Shown here in pieces: positions 1-5,821 of a DNA stretch of 11,405 nucleotides. Every line of letters starts with the position of its first letter. Position 1 is the first letter of the stretch. This stretch comes from Pseudomonadota bacterium. Lineage in GTDB: Bacteria; Pseudomonadota; Alphaproteobacteria; RF32; CAG-239. The stretch is from NCBI GenBank assembly GCA_021617435.1, contig JAJWCP010000045.1, positions 1 through 11,405 of the forward strand, read 5' to 3'. The notes under the pieces are model-generated. The model saw only the letters and a program-made list of their open reading frames with translations, was not told where the DNA came from and did not search any database. Made by a program: the position numbers and the translations under genes.

Positions 1-32
1 ATTAAAAACTTTATAATCCTTTAACATCAGGC

Positions 33-60
33 TTGCATTAAAGTTATTTTTAGCTAAAAT
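33..60 (+). promoter_or_regulatory. Candidate sigma70-type promoter for xthA
   Basis: TTGCAT at 33-38 and TAAAAT at 55-60 are separated by 16 bp and lie 33 bp before the xthA start. A second -10-like hexamer, TATAAT at 12-17, has any -35 element outside the window. The stretch 1-93 has no gene. In AT-rich DNA such matches arise easily, so this is only a candidate. Confidence 0.35.
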
Positions 61-93
61 CAACACATCAATAACTCTTAGCCGGAACAGATT

Positions 94-888
94 ATGCAAA
101 TAGCCACTTTTAATATCAACTCAATCAATGCCCGCTTGCCGCAGTTTATAAAATGGCTGCAAACCAAAGCGCCCGATATTGTTATGCTGCAAGAAATTAA
201 ATGCGAGTATAATGCTTTTCCGTTTTTTGAAATTAATGCCGTGGGCTATAATGCCAAAGTTTTGGGGCAAAAAAGCTATAACGGCGTGGCGGTGTTAAGT
301 AAGCATGAAATGCAAACCATTCATGAAGCCTTGCCTGATTTTGCCGATGACAGCGCCCGTTATTTAGAAGTTACGGTTAAAACTGAAAACGCTGAAATCC
401 GCGCGGCTAGTGTATATTTGCCGAATGGCAACCCGCCTTATAACAACCCTGATGACAACAGCCGCTTTGCCTATAAGCTTGGTTTTATGGATGCGCTTTA
501 TAAGCATGCCGCAAACTTGCAGCAACAACATCAACACATTGTTTTAGGTGGAGATTTTAATGTGATTTTAACTCCTGACGATGTTTATAATCCTGAGCTG
601 TTTGTTAATAATGCTCTTTATCGCCCTGAGGTTCGCAAACGCTTAACCGCCTTAAAATATTTAGGCTTTTATGACGCTTTCCGCACGCTTTATCCGGAGC
701 AAAACGGCTACACTTTTTGGGATTACGGAGCCAAGTCGTATGAGCAGGATTTAGGTATGCGCATAGACTATCAGTTTTTATCGCCGAGTTTGGCTGATAA
801 GCTTAAAAGTGTGAGCGTTGATAAAAGCCTGCGTATGGCGGAAAAGCCTTCAGACCACACTCCGCTTATTACGGAACTTGATTTGTAA
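94..888 (+). CDS. xthA: Exodeoxyribonuclease III (AP endonuclease)
   Basis: Predicted exonuclease III of the exonuclease-endonuclease-phosphatase family. It incises DNA at abasic sites and removes 3' blocking groups in base excision repair, in the cytoplasm. The 264 residues match the usual family length. The expected active-site motifs are visible in order: FNINSINAR with Asn7, LQEIK with Glu34, Tyr108 in VYLPNG, GGDFNV with Asp154 and Asn156, RIDY with Asp225, and the closing SDHTP with Asp254-His255. These positions lie within a few residues of the E. coli ExoIII catalytic set. The ATG at 94 puts the beta strand MQIATFNINS right at the N-terminus, as in the family, although the ribosome binding site is weak. 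The next gene starts 10 bp after the stop, so the two are probably co-transcribed. Confidence 0.96.
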   Translation: MQIATFNINSINARLPQFIKWLQTKAPDIVMLQEIKCEYNAFPFFEINAVGYNAKVLGQKSYNGVAVLSKHEMQTIHEALPDFADDSARYLEVTVKTENAEIRAASVYLPNGNPPYNNPDDNSRFAYKLGFMDALYKHAANLQQQHQHIVLGGDFNVILTPDDVYNPELFVNNALYRPEVRKRLTALKYLGFYDAFRTLYPEQNGYTFWDYGAKSYEQDLGMRIDYQFLSPSLADKLKSVSVDKSLRMAEKPSDHTPLITELDL

Positions 889-898
889 AGGTGCGGCT

Positions 899-1969
899 AT
901 GTATAAAATTGTTTGTTTATTGTTTGCTTTTTTGATGTTGAGCCTGCCTGCTAAAGCCGATGTTATCGGCAAGGTTTATGACACACTGCATGATGATTAT
1001 ATCAATAAGGTCAGCAACCGCGATATTACCTTTAAGGGGCTCAAAGCCTTAAATAAAACTGATGCCGGTTTTGCGCTTAAATCCACTGATGAAACGCTTT
1101 ATTTATATTACAATAATCAGCGCAAAGGTGTTTTTGCCCTGCCGCCGCAAGATTCTGACAGTAAAGCTTGGGCGGGTTTAAGCCGCAAAGTTATTAATAT
1201 GGCGATTAAACTTTCGCCGGATATTGAGCTTTATGATTATGAAATGCCAGACCGTTTTGCGCAAGAGGTGTTTGCTGGGCTTGATGGCTATTCGCACTAT
1301 TTTGGCGGCTTTGATGATGAAAAAGAGTTTGAGGTAAAACGCAATTTTGCCGCTCGCAAAGTGAGCGATAATTTGCTCTTGATTAAAATTGTATCATTTC
1401 AAAATGATGTCAGCAAAGAGGTTACTGAAGCCTTGTCCGGTTGCGATGATTGCCGCGGGCTAATTTTGGATTTACGCGGCAATCACGGCGGCGTGTTAAA
1501 TGAGGCGCTCAAAATCGCCGATATGTTTTTAGATGAAGGTATCATTACCTATACCGCCGCTGAAAACGAGCAAACTCCGCAGTATTACACCGCGGCTTCC
1601 GGCGATGTTTGGCACAACAAACCGTTGGCGGTGTTGATTGACGGCTTTACCGCTTCCGCGGCGGAAGTTTTGGCGGCGGCGTTAAGCGAGCAAAATCGCG
1701 CGGTGTTAATCGGAACTAAGACTTACGGCAAAGGCACGGTGCAAAATGTGGTAAAAATGGGAGAGGGGCGCGCCATGGCTTTGACCAACTCGTATTTTTT
1801 CACTCCGTCCGGCGGACAAATTAACGGCGTGGGTCTAAGTCCGGCGGTTTGCACCGGCGGCATAAAGCGGGCGAGGAGCTTGGCTGATGCCACCTGCCAG
1901 CAAGAAGACCGATTTAATCAAGAAACTGATGTGATTATCGCCGCTGATTACATAAAAAATGAAATGTGA
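899..1969 (+). CDS. Secreted S41-family (C-terminal processing) protease, apparently without PDZ domain
   Basis: Predicted periplasmic serine protease of the tail-specific/CtpA family (S41). The start at 899 is chosen because AAAGG lies 7 bp upstream and because it opens directly with a signal peptide: Met-Tyr-Lys, a hydrophobic stretch, then cleavage after AKA at about residue 20. An upstream in-frame start would overlap xthA and bury that signal. The mature part has an N-terminal region, then DGYSHYF (about 130-135), resembling the family's LDPHS motif, then DLRGNHGG (about 191-198). The catalytic pair is Ser253 in GFTASAAE and Lys278 in TYGKGTVQ, 25 residues apart as in E. coli Prc. The roughly 80-residue PDZ domain normally found between LDPHS and DLR is absent; only about 55 residues separate them. 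Substrate unknown. It probably shares a transcript with xthA. Confidence 0.88.
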   Translation: MYKIVCLLFAFLMLSLPAKADVIGKVYDTLHDDYINKVSNRDITFKGLKALNKTDAGFALKSTDETLYLYYNNQRKGVFALPPQDSDSKAWAGLSRKVINMAIKLSPDIELYDYEMPDRFAQEVFAGLDGYSHYFGGFDDEKEFEVKRNFAARKVSDNLLLIKIVSFQNDVSKEVTEALSGCDDCRGLILDLRGNHGGVLNEALKIADMFLDEGIITYTAAENEQTPQYYTAASGDVWHNKPLAVLIDGFTASAAEVLAAALSEQNRAVLIGTKTYGKGTVQNVVKMGEGRAMALTNSYFFTPSGGQINGVGLSPAVCTGGIKRARSLADATCQQEDRFNQETDVIIAADYIKNEM

Positions 1970-1981
1970 TAAAAATTATTG

Positions 1982-2009
1982 TTGACAACGGCGGCAAAAA
2001 ATGTATATT
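1982..2009 (+). promoter_or_regulatory. Strong sigma70-type promoter for rpmG
   Basis: A perfect TTGACA (1982-1987) and TATATT (2004-2009) are separated by 16 bp and lie 45 bp before the L33 start codon. Together with the dedicated terminator downstream this suggests that rpmG is a single-gene, highly expressed transcription unit. Confidence 0.8.
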
Positions 2010-2054
2010 ACGCCTAAATGTTTTGATTTATAACCTTAAATTAAGAGTAAAAAA

Positions 2055-2222
2055 ATGGCAAAAGCAGTAAAAGTAAAAGTAAAATTAGAAAGCAGTGCCG
2101 GTACCGGTACATTTTATCTTGCTGAAAAGAATCCGAGAACTCATCCGGAAAAATTAGTCTTGAAAAAATATGATAAAAAGTCTAAAAAACACGAAGAGTT
2201 CGTAGAAAAGAAGTTGAAGTAA
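2055..2222 (+). CDS. rpmG: 50S ribosomal protein L33 (zinc-free type)
   Basis: This 55-residue basic protein has the full L33 pattern: a MAKAVKVKVKLES start, GTGTFYLAEKNPRTHPEKL in the middle, LKKYD, and a Lys-rich C-terminus. L33 is a component of the large ribosomal subunit near the E site. The two Cys-x-x-Cys pairs that bind zinc in the other L33 type are absent, so this is the cysteine-free form usual in proteobacteria. Length and start agree with the family. It has its own promoter and terminator and stands alone between the protease gene and the convergent xerC. Confidence 0.96.
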   Translation: MAKAVKVKVKLESSAGTGTFYLAEKNPRTHPEKLVLKKYDKKSKKHEEFVEKKLK

Positions 2223-2241
2223 TCTTTTCAGATAAAAGTTT

Positions 2242-2275
2242 AAAAAGAGGTACGCGGATGTTGTGCCTCTTTTTT
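2242..2275. terminator. Bidirectional Rho-independent terminator between rpmG and xerC
   Basis: The left arm AAAAAGAGGTAC (2242-2253) and right arm GTGCCTCTTTTT (2263-2274) pair over 12 positions with a single G-U, around a 9-nt loop. On the plus strand the arm ends in a T run, and on the minus strand the A run of the left arm becomes a T run. It can therefore stop transcription from both sides. The stop codon of xerC (2274-2276) lies at the outer edge of the hairpin. Confidence 0.8.
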
Positions 2276-3215
2276 ATTTATCTGTTTCAGGACTATACGC
2301 CTTATCGTATTCTCGTTTTAAGGTTTCGGTCTGAACATCGGTATAGCGTTGGGTTGTGGTTAGGGACGCATGACCCAATAACTCCTGAATGGAGCGCAGG
2401 TCGGTTCCCTCAGCTAATAAATGAGTTGCATAAGAATGTCGCAGAGCATGGGGCGTCACAGTATCAGGAAGGCCCATATACGCCCGAATCTTTTGCAACT
2501 GTCGTTGAATAATCCGCGGACTTAAACGTTCACCGCGAGCGCCGACAAATAAAGCCTCGCCGTGCTTAAAATTATATGGTGCGGCGGCGGTGTAGGCGTT
2601 TACGGCCTCAGTGATTATGGGCAACAAAGGAACGAGTCTTTCTTTGTTGCCTTTTCCTTTTATGCGCAAAAATTCACTGTTGGCGTTTATGTCGCCAACG
2701 TTTAAGGATAACGCCTCTGAAATACGCAATCCGCAGCCGTATAGCAAAATCAAAATGGCTTGGTCGCGCAAACCTTGCCAATCGTCTTTGGCAAAAGATT
2801 TTACCTGTTGTAGCAAGTCTTGCGCGTCAGTAACGTCAAGCGCTTTGGGTAAAACCTTAGGTAAACGCGGATTTGCAATCACACTGATAGCGGAGTTTTT
2901 TAAAATATGATTTTTATCAAGCCATTTGAAAAAATTTTTAACCGCGGAAAGCTCGCGCGATTGCGAAGATTTTTCAATATAATGCATGGCTCTGAAGCCG
3001 ATAAAGCGCCTGAAGTCATGTACCTGCATATTGCGTAAAAATTCCAACCCGACCGAAGTGCCGCTTGCAAAAAAATTAACAAAACATGACATGTCGCGGG
3101 CATAAGCGTCTATGGTATGCTCAGAATAACGTCGTTCATTTTTAAGCCACAATAACCAGTTGTTAATTATGGCGCGCAGTTCAGAGTCGGTATTATATAT
3201 AATTTCACTTTTCAT
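2274..3215 (-). CDS. xerC: Tyrosine recombinase XerC
   Basis: Predicted site-specific tyrosine recombinase that resolves chromosome dimers at dif together with XerD and FtsK. The N-terminal SAM-like DNA-binding domain starts with WLLWLKNERRYSEHTIDAY. The catalytic domain shows all residues, numbered from the ATG at 3215: Arg164 in YGCGLRISEAL, the KGKGNKERLVPL lysine hairpin near 188, His256 and Arg259 in PHALRHSYATHLL, His282 in LLGHASL, and Tyr291 in TTTQRYTDV. The 313-residue length is right for XerC/D. The box RSIQELLGHASLTTTQ and the EYDKA near the C-terminus fit XerC rather than XerD as I know these families. A TTG two codons earlier is an alternative start; neither has a clear ribosome binding site. 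It lies 36 bp downstream of the prepilin remnant, and no promoter is evident. Confidence 0.88.
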   Translation of the reverse strand: MKSEIIYNTDSELRAIINNWLLWLKNERRYSEHTIDAYARDMSCFVNFFASGTSVGLEFLRNMQVHDFRRFIGFRAMHYIEKSSQSRELSAVKNFFKWLDKNHILKNSAISVIANPRLPKVLPKALDVTDAQDLLQQVKSFAKDDWQGLRDQAILILLYGCGLRISEALSLNVGDINANSEFLRIKGKGNKERLVPLLPIITEAVNAYTAAAPYNFKHGEALFVGARGERLSPRIIQRQLQKIRAYMGLPDTVTPHALRHSYATHLLAEGTDLRSIQELLGHASLTTTQRYTDVQTETLKREYDKAYSPETDK

Positions 3216-3250
3216 AAGCAAAATTATATGCCGGAAAAGTTAAAATAAGT

Positions 3251-3685
3251 TTATTGCCATTCTACATATAAGTCACAATTCTGTTCATTGCATATATTGC
3301 AAAGTTCGGCAATTTTATCTAAGTTTAAATTGCGTATGCAGGGATTTTCTGAAGTATCGCAATATTTATCGCCGTATAAGGTGCCTTGCGACTGGTTATA
3401 AGTGCCGTCGTTATTATATTTTGTGGTGGTCAGCGCATATAAATCAGATGCGTTTTCTTTAGCAGTTGTAGCAATGTTGCGGCAGAGCTCTGTTCCTTGT
3501 GTGGAGGGCTGAAATTTATAGCCGATAGCGCTGAAATGTAAACCGCTGCCATTTAAATTGTCATGATGATAAATCCAAATCTCACTATTAAACATATCTT
3601 TTAATCTGAAATTTGACTCGTATCTGAATCCATCGGGAATAAGATTAAGCTTTTTAAATAAATCTCCATAACGGAGATTCTTAAA
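3251..3685 (-). pseudogene. N-terminally truncated prepilin/pseudopilin-like gene
   Basis: The frame stays open for 144 codons and resembles the C-terminal half of the prepilin-like protein encoded at 10510-11337. Shared features are LFKKLNLIP against IFIKMGEIP, NFRLKDMFNSEIWIY against NNFVYDIFGQQWQIF, then C-x-NI-x(4)-AKEN, LYGDKYC against LYGDNYC, and C-(I/L)-(R/K)-NL-x-LD-x-I ending in a further Cys. The prepilin leader and hydrophobic helix are missing entirely. The upstream edge of the similarity falls exactly where the copied tRNA-Val 3' end begins (3686-3713). An ATG exists at 3595, but a product from there would have no export signal. Either a 5'-deleted remnant or a promoterless silent pilin cassette. 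Confidence 0.7.
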
Positions 3686-3713
3686 ATTGGTGGGAGTGGC
3701 AGGACTCGAACCT
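3686..3713 (-). repeat. 28-bp direct repeat of the tRNA-Val 3' end (att-like)
   Basis: This stretch is identical over 28 bp to 3946-3973, covering the T-loop half of the T arm, the 3' acceptor strand and CCA plus two bases of tRNA-Val, in the same orientation and exactly 260 bp away. It is not a functional tRNA, because the bases in front no longer pair with the T stem and nothing resembling the rest of a tRNA precedes it. Such a partial copy is what remains at the far end of an element integrated at a tRNA 3' end. Confidence 0.8.
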
Positions 3714-3837
3714 TGTCTAGCTTAGTAAGCTCAAGCTTTTAAGGCTTTCACTAACTGCGCGTCGGTCACTTGTTTTGTAAGCTCGCTGCGGTCGCTGTCG
3801 CTTTCCTGGCTCGCGAACAAAACTACGCCTTTTGCGG

Positions 3838-3867
3838 TAAAAACAGCCGTTACTTCGGCTGTTTTTA
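3838..3867. terminator. Perfect 12-bp hairpin of terminator type inside the insert
   Basis: TAAAAACAGCCG (3838-3849) pairs perfectly with CGGCTGTTTTTA (3856-3867) around the 6-nt loop TTACTT. A G+C-rich core with an A run on one side and a T run on the other is typical of a bidirectional Rho-independent terminator. It would act as a second stop downstream of tRNA-Val and would insulate the prepilin remnant and xerC from tRNA transcription. Confidence 0.65.
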
Positions 3868-3886
3868 TCCTCAAGCCTCTACTTAC

Positions 3887-3917
3887 GAGGTCGCAGGTTC
3901 TTTCTGTTTTCACCAAT
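3887..3917 (+). repeat. Degenerate inverted copy of the tRNA-Val 3' region
   Basis: On the plus strand, GAGGTCGCAGGTTC (3887-3900) is identical to the variable loop and T stem of tRNA-Val, which lies on the minus strand at 3968-3981. It is followed by a decayed segment and then ACCAAT (3912-3917), again as in the tRNA end. The two copies face each other across the tRNA terminator and make a larger imperfect palindrome, about 3887-3981. A complete tRNA cannot be folded from the plus-strand copy. Confidence 0.6.
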
Positions 3918-3945
3918 AAAAAATCCCCGTGAAGGGGACTTTTTT
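3918..3945. terminator. Rho-independent terminator of tRNA-Val
   Basis: An A run (3918-3923), TCCCC (3924-3928), loop GTGAA, GGGGA (3934-3938), a one-base bulge (C3939) and a T run (3940-3945) form a stem of 11 bp starting two bases after the encoded CCA. ACCAAT at 3912-3917 and ATTGGT at 3946-3951 can extend the stem into the tRNA 3' end itself. Confidence 0.75.
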
Positions 3946-3947
3946 AT

Positions 3948-4024
3948 TGGTGGGAGTGGCAGGACTCGAACCTGCGACCTCTACGATGTCAACGTAACGC
4001 TCTAACCACCTGAGCTACACACCC
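3948..4024 (-). tRNA. tRNA-Val (anticodon GAC), CCA encoded
   Basis: A full cloverleaf of 77 nt reads on the minus strand: acceptor GGGTGTG with CACTCCC, T8-A9, D stem GCTC/GAGC, anticodon stem TTACG/CGTAG with loop TTGACAT (anticodon GAC), variable loop AGGTC, T stem GCAGG/CCTGC with loop TTCGAGT, discriminator A and an encoded CCA. It decodes GUC, and GUU by wobble. Position 4-69 is a U-U mismatch; the other six acceptor pairs are canonical. A possible -35 (TTGCCA, 4065-4060) lies upstream, but the -10 is unclear. The 3' end is duplicated 260 bp downstream. Confidence 0.93.
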
Positions 4025-4094
4025 GAAAACATATTTTAACTAGCATATCATATTACCTTTGGCAAGATATTTTTTATAAAAATTTAAGGTTTGT

Positions 4095-5009
4095 ATGATA
4101 AAATACTTTCATGAAAGGATTTTTGCCGTGCCTGAAAAATATTGCGAATTTAGTGTAGACTATAAAAAGTTAAAAATTTACAATGAACTCGGAACTTATA
4201 ACATTAGTTATCCGATGGTGGTTTCGGTGCCGCATGCCGGCACGGTTTTCCCGCCTGAGTTTTTGGCGCATACGCCTTTGTCAGTTGCCGAACTTCGCAC
4301 TAATGAAGATTTATTTACTGATGAATTGGCCGCCCCAATAGCCAAGCTCGGTATTCCGGTTTTAAGTATGCAAATTGCCCGCGCTTTTATTGATGCCAAC
4401 CGCGATAAAATTGAGCTTGACGCCAAAATGTTTTATGATTATCCCGCCGATAAAATCGCCATTGAAAACAATCGCTGCCGTTTCGGATTGGGGCTGATTC
4501 ATCGTATTGATGCCGCCGGTAAGCCCATTTATAAAGGCTTGCTTTCATATCAAGAAGTGCAGGAGCGGATAAAAAATGTGTATGATGTTTACCATAAGCG
4601 CCTGCAATACTTAATTAATAAATGCGTAAAAAAGTTTGGTTTTTGCCTGCTTTTAGATTATCATTCTATGCCGTCAAAAATCTGCAATATCATCCCTGAC
4701 AGTCCGCAAACCGACTTTTGCCTCGGCGACTTGTTCTCGCAAAGCTGCCCGCCGCAGTATACCGAGTTTTTACAGCGGCAACTTAAAGAAAAAGGTTATA
4801 TGGCGACCGTAAATATTCCTTATTCCGGCGCCTTTACAACTTTTAATTATTGCCAGCCTCGTAAAAAAATCTATACTTTGCAATTAGAGCTTAATCGCGG
4901 GCTTTATGCCGATGAAAAAACGCTGACTAAAAATGCTGATTTTCAACGCGTTAGCGCCGATGTAACCGCTTGCGTCTGTGCACTTGCAAAAAAAATACTG
5001 GATTTTTAA
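4095..5009 (+). CDS. N-formylglutamate amidohydrolase family protein
   Basis: Predicted zinc hydrolase of the N-formylglutamate amidohydrolase family, which is related to carboxypeptidase-like metal enzymes. Characterised members split N-formyl-L-glutamate to glutamate and formate in histidine degradation. Over 304 residues the family landmarks appear in order: SVPHAG (44-49), the metal-site Glu71-Asp72 in NEDLFTDEL, FIDANRDKIELD (98-109), LLDYHSMPS (186-194) with a likely zinc ligand His190, SGAFTT (244-249), and YTLQLELNRGLYADE near 260-274 with the closing ELNR. The ATG at 4095 has AAGG 6 bp upstream; a GTG at codon 12 is a less likely alternative. There are no hut genes next to it, so a role in histidine breakdown is not supported by context. 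There is no signal peptide. It stands alone, divergent from tRNA-Val. Confidence 0.85.
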   Translation: MIKYFHERIFAVPEKYCEFSVDYKKLKIYNELGTYNISYPMVVSVPHAGTVFPPEFLAHTPLSVAELRTNEDLFTDELAAPIAKLGIPVLSMQIARAFIDANRDKIELDAKMFYDYPADKIAIENNRCRFGLGLIHRIDAAGKPIYKGLLSYQEVQERIKNVYDVYHKRLQYLINKCVKKFGFCLLLDYHSMPSKICNIIPDSPQTDFCLGDLFSQSCPPQYTEFLQRQLKEKGYMATVNIPYSGAFTTFNYCQPRKKIYTLQLELNRGLYADEKTLTKNADFQRVSADVTACVCALAKKILDF

Positions 5010-5037
5010 AAACAGATGTGTTATCTAACAACAAAAT

Positions 5038-5100
5038 TTAATTTTTCGTTAAACTTTATTTAACGCAAAGTTAATGTTTTGGTTAACGCCCTGTTATAAG
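5038..5100 (+). promoter_or_regulatory. Phased TTAA array (candidate CtrA boxes) with promoter of the transglycosylase operon
   Basis: TTAA occurs at 5038, 5049, 5060, 5071 and 5083, that is at steps of 11, 11, 11 and 12 bp. The first four thus make three overlapping TTAA-N7-TTAA boxes, the binding pattern of the alphaproteobacterial cell-cycle regulator CtrA. The pair at 5048-5064 is the full symmetrical form GTTAA-N7-TTAAC. A -10-like TATAAG lies at 5095-5100, so the right-hand sites would overlap its -35 region, where CtrA typically binds. The rest of the 186-bp gap 5010-5195 holds a weak hairpin (5105-5123) and a short upstream ORF. The binding protein is inferred, not seen. Confidence 0.5.
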
Positions 5101-5143
5101 TCTTCTGCCGTTTATTTAGGCAGTTTGTAAAGCGGAAATCTTT

Positions 5144-5186
5144 AAAGGAGGGAAGCTTTTTGCTTATAAAGGGAAATATAGGATAA
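5144..5186 (+). other. Possible leader ORF with consensus Shine-Dalgarno before the transglycosylase
   Basis: AAAGGAGG (5144-5151), the best ribosome binding site on this strand, has no ATG behind it. A TTG at 5160, 8 bp downstream, opens an 8-codon frame that ends at TAA 5184-5186. This frame is in phase with the transglycosylase, whose GTG start at 5196 comes 9 bp after that stop. It may be a short leader peptide for translational coupling, or the trace of a longer ancestral N-terminus. Confidence 0.3.
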
Positions 5187-5195
5187 CTTTTTATC

Positions 5196-5810
5196 GTGCT
5201 GAGAAGAATACTTTTTTTATTGGTTATTTCTTTAGTTATCGTGCACCCTCTTAAAGCTCAAAAAGAATATAAAACAGACGCATCTATGCCGATTGAGGCA
5301 GATGTTTCGGAATTGTGTTCGCTTTCGGCTGCGCGAATGGAAGAAAAATACGATATTAAAGATCATTTGTTGCAGACAATTTCAAGTGTGGAAACAGGCA
5401 ACTGGAGTTATGATGAAGGTCGCTTTGTTTCATGGCCGTGGACCATTAACGTAAACGGCAAAGGGTATCGGTTTAAAACCAAAGAAGCGGCTATTGCCAA
5501 AGTTAAACAATTACAGTCTGAAGGCATTGAAAGCATTGACGTCGGCTGTATGCAGGTTAATTTAAAATATCATAAAAAGGCGTTTGCAAGCCTTGATGAC
5601 GCTTTTAATCCCGATAAAAATATGGAATACGGCGCCAAATTTTTAACCAAGCTGTACCAAAAACGCGGTACTTGGCAAAAAGCGGCCATGGCTTATCATT
5701 CCAAAGTTCCGGCTCGCGGCTTGCGTTACAAAAACAAGTTGCTTTCGCGTTTTGAGCAAATTAAACTTGCGGCAGTTGCTGAAGAAGAGCAAAACATCTC
5801 TTTATTTTAA
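5196..5810 (+). CDS. Secreted lytic transglycosylase (SLT-domain) protein
   Basis: Predicted periplasmic lytic transglycosylase that cleaves peptidoglycan glycan strands. The 204 residues begin with a signal peptide (Arg-Arg, a hydrophobic run, cleavage after LKA at residue 21). The SLT fold follows with catalytic Glu66 in ISSVETG, then WPWTINVNGKGYRFKT (80-95), which is typical of an alphaproteobacterial subgroup, then DVGCMQVNLKYHKKAF (115-130), NPDKNMEYGAKFL (138-150) and AMAYHSK (164-170). The start is GTG, chosen because it gives a complete signal peptide and follows an in-frame stop; its own AGGA is 12 bp away, so initiation may be weak or coupled to the short upstream frame. The thioesterase gene starts 11 bp after its stop. 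Cell-wall remodelling would suit cell-cycle control by the upstream TTAA array. It could also be a dedicated transglycosylase of a secretion or pilus machine. Confidence 0.87.
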   Translation: MLRRILFLLVISLVIVHPLKAQKEYKTDASMPIEADVSELCSLSAARMEEKYDIKDHLLQTISSVETGNWSYDEGRFVSWPWTINVNGKGYRFKTKEAAIAKVKQLQSEGIESIDVGCMQVNLKYHKKAFASLDDAFNPDKNMEYGAKFLTKLYQKRGTWQKAAMAYHSKVPARGLRYKNKLLSRFEQIKLAAVAEEEQNISLF

Positions 5811-5821
5811 GGTCATTAAAA

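Larger units (their letters stand above)
3714..3945 (-). other. Insert between the two tRNA-Val 3' ends, with a doubtful small ORF
   Basis: This 232-bp stretch lies between the repeats. It holds the tRNA terminator, an inverted tRNA-arm copy and a second perfect hairpin. It also holds a 61-codon minus-strand ORF (3731-3916) that would start at TTG. The ORF's N-terminus (RTCDLV) is just the tRNA-arm copy read on its other strand. The C-terminal part, SQESDSDRSELTKQ onward, is hydrophilic and visibly richer in G and C than the neighbouring genes. I recognise no family and see no ribosome binding site. It may be a minimal remnant of an integrated element or a tRNA-associated repeat. Confidence 0.4.

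Noticed and set aside
2258..2512. Plus-strand 84-codon ORF
   Set aside because: It lies antisense inside xerC, begins in the terminator hairpin and resembles no protein; it is a shadow frame.
2274..3215. The tyrosine recombinase as integrase of an element in tRNA-Val
   Set aside because: Its motifs fit housekeeping XerC, and it lies outside the 28-bp repeats, so it is not part of the enclosed insert.
3686..3770. Possible tmRNA or second tRNA ending at the copied T arm and CCA
   Set aside because: Only about three T-stem pairs remain, no 5' acceptor strand matches, and no tag frame with a typical ALAA-type end is present.
5105..5123. Hairpin CTGCC/GGCAG as a terminator or riboswitch
   Set aside because: The stem is only 5 bp with a 9-nt A+T loop and no proper T run follows; no known riboswitch core is visible.
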